Positions 57,904-64,000 of a stretch of 64,000 bases of DNA are shown piece by piece. Source of the stretch: Acidovorax sp. CCYZU-2555. GTDB taxonomy: Bacteria; Pseudomonadota; Gammaproteobacteria; Burkholderiales; Burkholderiaceae_C. The notes beneath the pieces are model-generated. The model did not search any database. It saw only the letters and a program-made list of their open reading frames with translations, and had not been told where the DNA came from. The position numbers and the translations under genes are program-made. Location of the stretch: contig NZ_JAHCDD010000001.1 in assembly GCF_018413525.1 (NCBI RefSeq), forward strand, positions 1 through 64,000. The letters run 5' to 3'. The stretch's first letter is position 1. Every line of letters begins with the position of its first letter.

Positions 57904-58460
57904 ACCGCCATGATCTCTTGTTCCTTGCCGGCCACCAGTTGATCGATTTCAACGATGTGGCGGTCGGTCACTTTCTGCACGTCGGTTTCGGCGCGCTTCT
58001 GGTCGTCTTCGGACGCCAGCTTTTCCTTGACCAGCTTCTTGACCGAGTCGTTCGCATCGCGGCGCAGGTTGCGGATGGCGATCTTCGCGCCTTCGGCTTC
58101 ATTGCGGGCGAGCTTGGTCATTTCCTTGCGGCGCTCTTCGCTCATCGGCGGAACGGGCACGCGGATCAGGTCGCCCAGCGACGAGGGGTTCACGCCCAGA
58201 TCGCTTTCGCGAATGGCCTTTTCGATCTTCGCGCCCATGGGCTTTTCCCAGGGCTGAACGCTCAGCGTGCGCGAATCGAGCAGCGACACATTGGCCACCT
58301 GCGTCAGCGGCACCATGGAGCCGTAATATTCGACCATGATGCTGTCGAGCATGCCGGCGCTGGCGCGACCAGTGCGGATCTTGCCCAGGTTGTTCTTGAA
58401 CGCCGTGATGGACTGGTCCATCTTGGCTTCGGTAGTCTTCTTGATGTCAGCAATCGTCAT
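57900..58460 (-). CDS. frr: Ribosome recycling factor
   Basis: 186 residues, three-helix bundle plus small domain, splitting post-termination ribosomes with EF-G. Signatures: [52 protein letters not shown] and [17 protein letters not shown] 58460 ([14 protein letters not shown]) has CGAGGAATAGAC upstream, so the shorter start is chosen. Confidence 0.97.
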   Translation of the reverse strand: MTIADIKKTTEAKMDQSITAFKNNLGKIRTGRASAGMLDSIMVEYYGSMVPLTQVANVSLLDSRTLSVQPWEKPMGAKIEKAIRESDLGVNPSSLGDLIRVPVPPMSEERRKEMTKLARNEAEGAKIAIRNLRRDANDSVKKLVKEKLASEDDQKRAETDVQKVTDRHIVEIDQLVAGKEQEIMAV

Positions 58461-58505
58461 GTCTATTCCTCGGGATCGGCTATGCACCTGCGTGGTGCAT
58501 GATGC

Positions 58506-59228
58506 TCAAGCGTACACCAAGGTGCCTTCGTCTTCACCCATCACCACGCGCAACAGCGCTCCATGCTTGACGATGGAGAACACCCGCACCGGCAGCTTCT
58601 GGTCGCGGCACAGCGCGAACGCGGTTGCATCCATGATGCCCAGATTGCGCGAAATGGCTTCATCGAAGCTCAGCTTCGTGTAGCGGGTTGCTTCAGGGTC
58701 CTTGAACGGATCGGCCGTATAAACGCCATCCACCTTGGTCGCCTTGAGCACGACTTCGGCACCGATTTCCGCACCCCGCAGCGCGGCGGCGGTGTCGGTG
58801 GTGAAAAACGGGTTGCCCGTGCCGGCCGCGAAAACCACGACCTTGCCCTCTTCGAGGTACTGCAGCGCCTTGGGGCGCACGTAGGGCTCGACCACCTGCT
58901 CGATGGCAATGGCCGACATCACGCGGGCCGTCAGGCCCTGCTTGTCCATGGCATCGGCCAGGGCCAGGGCATTCATGACCGTGGCCAGCATGCCCATGTA
59001 GTCGGCCGTTGCACGGTCCATTCCTACAGAGCCACCCGCCACGCCACGAAAGATGTTTCCGCCCCCGATGACCACCGCCACCTGCACACCCACACGGGTG
59101 ACGGCAGCGATTTCTTCCACCATGCGAACGATGGTGGCCCGGTTGATGCCGAAGGAGTCGTCGCCCATGAGCGCCTCACCAGACAACTTGAGCAAGATGC
59201 GCTTGTGGGCTGGTGCTGCGTGGGTCAT
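58506..59228 (-). CDS. pyrH: Uridylate kinase
   Basis: 240 residues, amino-acid-kinase fold; phosphorylates UMP, GTP-activated and UTP-inhibited in homologues. [52 protein letters not shown] and [19 protein letters not shown] are intact. Between tsf and frr as usual. Confidence 0.97.
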   Translation of the reverse strand: MTHAAPAHKRILLKLSGEALMGDDSFGINRATIVRMVEEIAAVTRVGVQVAVVIGGGNIFRGVAGGSVGMDRATADYMGMLATVMNALALADAMDKQGLTARVMSAIAIEQVVEPYVRPKALQYLEEGKVVVFAAGTGNPFFTTDTAAALRGAEIGAEVVLKATKVDGVYTADPFKDPEATRYTKLSFDEAISRNLGIMDATAFALCRDQKLPVRVFSIVKHGALLRVVMGEDEGTLVYA

Positions 59229-59285
59229 GAAAATACTCCGAACGGTAAAAATGGGATCAGGGGAAAGAAACGGTCTACGGATGAC

Positions 59286-60182
59286 TTAAGCGCCAGCCTT
59301 GGCAGCAGCCACTTGGGCAGCCACTTCAGCAGCGAAGTCGTCAACCTTCTTCTCAATGCCTTCGCCGACCACGTACAGGGTGAAGCCCTTGACGGTGGTG
59401 TTTGCGGCCTTGAGCATTTGCTCAACGGTTTGCTTGCCGTCAGCGGCCTTCACGAAGACCTGGTTGTTCAGCGAAACTTCCTTGAGGAACTTCTGCACCG
59501 AACCTTCGACCATCTTGGCGACGATGTCGGCGGGCTTGCCCGATTCAGCGGCCTTGGCGGTTGCCACGGTGCGCTCTTTTTCGATCAGGTCGGCAGGCAC
59601 TTCGGAGCTGCTCAGCGAGACAGGCTTCATTGCGGCCACGTGCATTGCCACATCCTTGGCAGCCGTTGCGTCGCCTTCGAACTCGACGACCACGCCGATG
59701 CGCGAGCCGTGCAGGTAGGAAGCCAGGTTGCTGCCGTTGAAGTACTTGAAGCGGCGGAACGACATGTTTTCGCCGATCTTGCCGATCAGGCCCTTGCGCA
59801 CATCTTCCAGCGTGGGGCCGAAAGTGTCTTGCTCGTAGGGCAGTGCAGCCAGTGCTTCGAGGTCAGCAGGGTTGTGTTCCGCGATCAGCTTGGCGGCGGC
59901 ATCAGCCAGGGCCAGGAAGCTGTCGTTCTTGGACACGAAGTCGGTTTCGCTGTTGACTTCGATCATCGCGCCAACATTGCCGTTGATGTAAGCAGCAACC
60001 ACGCCTTCAGCGGTGATGCGCGAAGCAGCCTTGCCAGCCTTGGTGCCGAGCTTGACGCGCAGCAGCTCTTCAGCCTTGACCAGATCGCCTTCGGCTTCGG
60101 TCAGTGCCTTCTTGCATTCCATCATCGGTGCGTCGGTCTTAGCACGCAGTTCAGCCACCAGTTTTGCGGTAATAACAGCCAT
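59286..60182 (-). CDS. tsf: Translation elongation factor Ts
   Basis: 298 residues. GDP exchange factor for EF-Tu. The N-terminal UBA-like region ([20 protein letters not shown]) carries the TDLF-like contact followed by the core repeat ([19 protein letters not shown], the second signature) and coiled-coil motif. Follows rpsB after a terminator-like hairpin. Confidence 0.97.
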   Translation of the reverse strand: MAVITAKLVAELRAKTDAPMMECKKALTEAEGDLVKAEELLRVKLGTKAGKAASRITAEGVVAAYINGNVGAMIEVNSETDFVSKNDSFLALADAAAKLIAEHNPADLEALAALPYEQDTFGPTLEDVRKGLIGKIGENMSFRRFKYFNGSNLASYLHGSRIGVVVEFEGDATAAKDVAMHVAAMKPVSLSSSEVPADLIEKERTVATAKAAESGKPADIVAKMVEGSVQKFLKEVSLNNQVFVKAADGKQTVEQMLKAANTTVKGFTLYVVGEGIEKKVDDFAAEVAAQVAAAKAGA

Positions 60183-60227
60183 CTTAATTCTCCGGTTTCA
60201 GTTCGATTCGTTACAAGGATTGAGGCT

Positions 60228-60255
60228 AAAAAAAGGGGGCTACCAGAGCCCCGCT
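60228..60255 (-). terminator. Attenuating terminator between rpsB and tsf
   Basis: On the minus strand GGGGCT, loop CTGGT, AGCCCC, then CTTTTTTT: a short GC stem and seven T. Probably partial, since tsf normally depends on the rpsB promoter. Confidence 0.7.
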
Positions 60256-60286
60256 TCTTTTTCGCGACAGGTCGCGTTGGCGGACT

Positions 60287-61039
60287 TTAGGCAGCCGACT
60301 CTTGCACTTCCACAAATTCGTCCGAGCCTTCAGCAGCCACGGCCTTGACGACGTCGTTGACGGCGTCTGCACGGCCTTCGATGATCGCGTCAGCGATAGC
60401 CTTGGCGTACAGTTCCACGGCCTTGGCCGAGTCATCGTTACCAGGGATCACGTAGTCGATGCCTTCGGGGTTGTGGTTCGAATCCACCACACCGATCAGG
60501 GGGATGCCCAGCTTCTTGGCTTCGGCCACGGCGATCTTGTGGAAGCCCACGTCGATCACGAAGATGGCGTCAGGCAGACCGTTCATGTCCTGGATGCCGC
60601 CGATGTCCTTTTCCAGCTTTTCGAGTTCGCGAGCGAACATCAGCTGTTCCTTCTTGCTCATCGCTTCCAGACCGGCTTCTTGCTGGATCTTCATGTCCTT
60701 CAGACGCTTGATCGACGTCTTGACGGTCTTGAAGTTGGTCAGCATGCCGCCCAACCAGCGTTGGTCGACGTAAGGCACGCCAGCGCGCTGGGCTTCAGCA
60801 GCCACCAGGTCGCGGGCTTGACGCTTCGTACCGACCATCAGCACGGTGCCGCGGTTGGCGGACAGTTGCTTGGCGAACTTTTGCGCAGCCTGGAGCATCG
60901 GCAGCGACTTTTCCAGGTTGATGATGTGAATCTTGTTGCGGTGACCGAAGATGAACGGAGCCATCTTGGGGTTCCAGAAACGGGTTTGGTGACCGAAGTG
61001 GACACCGGCTTCCAGCATTTCGCGCATAGTGACGGACAT
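60287..61039 (-). CDS. rpsB: 30S ribosomal protein S2
   Basis: 250 residues. [22 protein letters not shown] at the N-terminus, [46 protein letters not shown] and [20 protein letters not shown] identify S2. ATG 61039 (MSVTMREML) is preferred over the longer frame; GGAGTATTC lies upstream. The promoter and autoregulatory leader should be within 61040-61244. Confidence 0.97.
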   Translation of the reverse strand: MSVTMREMLEAGVHFGHQTRFWNPKMAPFIFGHRNKIHIINLEKSLPMLQAAQKFAKQLSANRGTVLMVGTKRQARDLVAAEAQRAGVPYVDQRWLGGMLTNFKTVKTSIKRLKDMKIQQEAGLEAMSKKEQLMFARELEKLEKDIGGIQDMNGLPDAIFVIDVGFHKIAVAEAKKLGIPLIGVVDSNHNPEGIDYVIPGNDDSAKAVELYAKAIADAIIEGRADAVNDVVKAVAAEGSDEFVEVQESAA

Positions 61040-61244
61040 ATGAATACTCCAAAGGTTGGGTCTAAAATCCAGCCCGACATTTGCCCGTGAGGGCAACACC
61101 TTGAGGGGACTGGTTTGCTATTTGCTTTGCTGCTTGCCGCTAGGGCACACTGTGTGGAACGCGCATCACTTTTCGTGAAAGACGCGCCCAGCATTGCATG
61201 CCGCAAGGCAGCACTCAGCAAAGCCGAAAAATTCTACCACAAGC

Positions 61245-62621
61245 ATGCCCTTTGATCTTTGCTCCGCGCTCGCCAACGTGCGCAGCGGCGAATGCCGCGC
61301 TACCGATCTGCTCCAGTCCGCGATCGCCACGGCGACTTCCCCGGCCTGCGAACATGTGTTCGCCCAGACCCTTTTCGACAGCGCCATGCAGAGCGCGGCG
61401 CGCGCCGCGCCGCAGCTGCCGCTGGCCGGCCTGCCGGTCTCGGTCAAAGACCTCTTCGACATAGAGGGCACACGCAGCGCGGCGAGTTCGCGCGTACTCG
61501 CCGAAGCGCCCGAGGCCGGCGAAGACTGCCTGGCCGTGGCGCGGCTGCGCGCGGCGGGCGCGGCCATCATCGGCCGTACCCATATGGTCGAGTTCGCCTA
61601 CTCGGGCGTGGGCATCAATCCGCATTTCGGCAGCCCCGCGGCGCTCGATGCGCGCTTCGGCCCCCTGCCCGGCCCGGCGCGCGTGAGCGGCGGCTCGTCG
61701 TCGGGCGCGGCGGTTTCGGTCGCCAGCGGTGCGGCCTATGTGGGCCTGGGCTCGGACACCGGCGGCTCGATCCGCATTCCCGCAGCCCTCAACGGCCTGG
61801 TCGGCTTCAAGAACACCGCGCGGCTCACGCCCGCGAGCGGCACGATTCCACTGTCGCCGACGCTGGACACCGTCTGCGCCATGACGCTCAGCGTGCGCGA
61901 CGCCATCCTGGTGCATGAAATCCTGGCTGCGCGTACGGTCACGCGCGCCGCCTGCGGCATCGCCGACTGGCGTCTGGCCGTGCCGCGCCAATTGTTTTTT
62001 GATGACATCGAACCCGCCGTGGCACTGGCGTTCGAGCGCAGCCTCGAGCAGCTGCGCGCCGCGGGCGCGCACATCGTCGAGATCGACCTGCCCGAACTCG
62101 ACACGCTGACCCACATCAACGACAACGGCAGCTTCTCGGGCGCCGAAAGCTATGCGTGGCACCGCCCGCTGCTGACCCGCGCCGACGCGCTGGGCCTGCC
62201 CTACGACCCGCGCGTGCGCAGCCGCATCGAACGCGGCGCGAGCATGACCGCCGCGCACTACATCGAATTGCACAACGCGCGCAACCAGTGGATCGCACGC
62301 ATGGAGCAGGCGCTGGCCGGTTACGACGCGCTGCTGTCGCCCACCGTGCCGATTCTGGCGCCCACCATCGACAGCGTCGCGCCGGCCCAGGGCCTGGACG
62401 CCGCGGAAGATGCGCGCCGCGACGCGGCTTTCCAGCACGCCAATACGCTGCTGCTGCGCAACACCAGCGTGGTCAACATGCTCGACGGCTGCGCGCTGTC
62501 GCTGCCTTGCCACAGACAAGGCGAGCTTCCTGTAGGGTTGATGGTCTGGCATGGCGCGCTGCACGATGATGCAGTTCTCGACATCAGCCTGCAGATCGAA
62601 GGCATACTCGCGGCCTCGTAG
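61245..62621 (+). CDS. Amidase signature family protein
   Basis: 458 residues from ATG 61245 (MPFDLCSALANVR); the frame is open upstream without protein character. The Ser-cisSer-Lys triad is visible: LPVSVKDLFDIEG (Lys), PARVSGGSSSGAAVSVASG (cis-Ser) and LGSDTGGSIRIPAALNGLVG (nucleophile Ser). GatA-like in length, but no gatB/gatC neighbours, so it is more likely a small-amide hydrolase of unknown substrate. Divergent from rpsB; the DadA-like gene follows 45 bases later. Confidence 0.9.
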   Translation: MPFDLCSALANVRSGECRATDLLQSAIATATSPACEHVFAQTLFDSAMQSAARAAPQLPLAGLPVSVKDLFDIEGTRSAASSRVLAEAPEAGEDCLAVARLRAAGAAIIGRTHMVEFAYSGVGINPHFGSPAALDARFGPLPGPARVSGGSSSGAAVSVASGAAYVGLGSDTGGSIRIPAALNGLVGFKNTARLTPASGTIPLSPTLDTVCAMTLSVRDAILVHEILAARTVTRAACGIADWRLAVPRQLFFDDIEPAVALAFERSLEQLRAAGAHIVEIDLPELDTLTHINDNGSFSGAESYAWHRPLLTRADALGLPYDPRVRSRIERGASMTAAHYIELHNARNQWIARMEQALAGYDALLSPTVPILAPTIDSVAPAQGLDAAEDARRDAAFQHANTLLLRNTSVVNMLDGCALSLPCHRQGELPVGLMVWHGALHDDAVLDISLQIEGILAAS

Positions 62622-62666
62622 CGCCTGCCGCGCTGCGGTCCGCATTTCCCTGACCACACCCCTCTC

Positions 62667-63917
62667 ATGAATATTGCCATCGTGGGTGCCGGCGCTGCCG
62701 GCATCGCCACTGCGCATGCGCTGCAGCGCGACGGACACGCCGTCACGGTCTATGACCAGCACGGCAGCGCCGCCGAAGGCGCGAGTTTCGCGCCCACGGG
62801 CTGGCTCGCGCCCGCCCTGCTCCAACCCTGGAGCGCTCCCGGCCTCGCACCCTCCATCGGCCTGCGCCGCGATCCCGCGCTGCTGCGCATAGGCGGCGGG
62901 CTGGGCCGCGCCGATCTGTCATGGCTCTGGCAATGGCGCCAGGCCGGTCAGCGCGTGCGCAGCGCGCCGGAACGCGTGCATCCGGCGCTCGCCGCGATAG
63001 AACGCCTGGCCCAGTACAGCCGCGCGCTGCGCGACGCCGAAGGCACGGCGCTGGACCAGGAGCTGCAATCCCAGTCCGGCGCCATGGTGCTGCTGCGCAC
63101 CGAAGCCACTTTGGCGCGGCTGCAACCCGCGCTCGCGGTGCTCGCCGATGCCGGCATTGCCGTGCAGCAGCTCGATGTGGCACAGGCGCGCCAGCTCGAA
63201 CCCGGGCTCGCGGGCGACTTCAAATTGGCCGGCGCGCTGAACCTGCCCGCCGCCGCGACCGCGAACGCGCGCATGTGGGTGCAGTTGCAACGCTTCGAGG
63301 CCCAGCAGATGGGCGTGCAGTTCGTGTTCGACGCGCGCATCACCCGGCTGCGCCACGCGCCCGCGGGCGTGCAGCTCGCGGGTGAGGCGTCGCCGCGCGT
63401 GCACGACGCGCTCGTGGTCTGCGCCGGCACCGACAGCGCCGCGCTGCTGCGCCCCCTGGGCCTGAAACTGCCCGTGGTGAGCCTGGGCGGCTACACCGTG
63501 AGCGCCCCCATGCGCGAACCCGTGCATGCGCCGCGCTGCGCCGTGGTCGACTGGGACAGCCAGATCACGCTGGTGCGGCTGGGCCAGCGCGTGCGCGCGG
63601 GTGGCGGCGCCGAAATCGGCACGTCGGCCGCGCACCACGCGCCCAGCCTGCAGCGGCTTTACGACGCACTGAACCACTGGTTTCCCGGCGGCATGCAGCC
63701 GTCGCAAGGCGTGCAGACCTGGCGCGGCACGCGTGCCATGACCGCCGACGGCGCGCCGCTGCTGGGCGCGAGCGGCCTGCCCGGCGTCTGGCTCAACCTG
63801 GGCCACGGCAACCACGGCGCGGCCATGGCGCATGGATCGGGCCAACTGCTCGCCGACCTGATCTCGGGGCGCGCGCCCGCGATCGACACCAGCGGCCTGA
63901 TGCTCAGGTCGTTCTGA
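62667..63917 (+). CDS. DadA-like FAD-dependent D-amino acid oxidoreductase
   Basis: 416 residues of the DAO/DadA flavoprotein family. The Rossmann motif NIAIVGAGAAGIATAHALQR is at the N-terminus; WLAPALLQPWSAPGLAP, VVCAGTDSAALLRPLGLKL, VSLGGYTVSAP and the C-terminal FAD contact GVWLNLGHGNHGAAMAHGSG (GHGxxG) follow. Membrane-linked DadA enzymes oxidise D-amino acids to keto acids; the substrate here is not certain. Probably cotranscribed with the amidase. Confidence 0.9.
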   Translation: MNIAIVGAGAAGIATAHALQRDGHAVTVYDQHGSAAEGASFAPTGWLAPALLQPWSAPGLAPSIGLRRDPALLRIGGGLGRADLSWLWQWRQAGQRVRSAPERVHPALAAIERLAQYSRALRDAEGTALDQELQSQSGAMVLLRTEATLARLQPALAVLADAGIAVQQLDVAQARQLEPGLAGDFKLAGALNLPAAATANARMWVQLQRFEAQQMGVQFVFDARITRLRHAPAGVQLAGEASPRVHDALVVCAGTDSAALLRPLGLKLPVVSLGGYTVSAPMREPVHAPRCAVVDWDSQITLVRLGQRVRAGGGAEIGTSAAHHAPSLQRLYDALNHWFPGGMQPSQGVQTWRGTRAMTADGAPLLGASGLPGVWLNLGHGNHGAAMAHGSGQLLADLISGRAPAIDTSGLMLRSF

Positions 63918-63942
63918 GCCCGGCCCCGGCTATGCTGGGGCC

Positions 63943-64000
63943 ATGCAACATATTTCCGCCGACATCGCGCACGCGCTGCACAACGTGGCCGCGACCCGCG
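63943..64000 (+). CDS. Start of an unidentified gene (cut by the window edge)
   Basis: ATG 63943 opens a frame to the window end, starting MQHISADIAHALHNVAATR, 26 bases after the DadA-like stop. A GC hairpin-like stretch (CCCCGGC...GCTGGGG) and GGGGCC precede it. Too short to assign; amphipathic helix composition only. Confidence 0.4.
   Translation, partial: MQHISADIAHALHNVAATR

Overview
The window is GC-rich chromosomal DNA from a betaproteobacterium, most likely Comamonadaceae (Acidovorax/Comamonas/Delftia-like). The evidence is the gene order lpxD-fabZ-lpxA-lpxB-rnhB, the bamA-rseP-dxr-cdsA-uppS-frr-pyrH-tsf-rpsB cluster, carAB-greA-DUF4149, rlmE-ftsH-folP-glmM, and the betaproteobacterial form of the 4.5S RNA. 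Family assignments come from reading translated sequence; no database search was run.

Layout: 1-1184 (-) is the 5' part of dnaX, with a nine-A slippery run. 1406-2950 (+) is a chemoreceptor. 3020-3113 (+) is ffs (4.5S RNA). A decayed island of about 4.06 kb lies between a 23-bp duplication of the 3' end of ffs (3095-3117 and 7155-7177). It holds a broken tyrosine recombinase, an orphan HigA-type antitoxin, a gutted serine recombinase, several small ORFs (one broken by TGA), two tiny hydrophobic genes, a candidate sRNA, a pair of ~98-bp imperfect repeats and a HEPN-like gene. 7436-11750 carries a GAF protein, a BaiN-type flavoprotein, trxA, rho and type-B L31, followed by three tandem terminator hairpins. 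12211-15057 is an AT-richer ankyrin-repeat gene split by one in-frame amber codon.

15234-18301 encodes an ArnT-like membrane protein and a MATE transporter. 18308-25062 (-) is the complete phosphate regulon pstSCAB-phoU-phoB-phoR behind an array of four Pho half-sites at 11-bp intervals. An autotransporter relic follows. Then come ppx, ppk and a second short Ppx/GppA paralogue, with a second good Pho box in front of ppk, so phosphate sensing, uptake and polyphosphate metabolism sit together. 31154-33388 is a PAS-GGDEF-EAL protein.

33437-45470 (mostly -) is housekeeping: glmM, folP, ftsH, rlmE, yhbY (+), a glycosyltransferase-like ORF that has lost its stop (+), DUF4149, greA, carB and carA. 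A repeat-rich intergenic region (45603-46028) precedes a SpoU/TrmH methyltransferase, rnhB and the envelope/lipid A/translation cluster ending at rpsB (61039). The right end has an amidase, a DadA-like oxidoreductase and the first codons of an unidentified gene.
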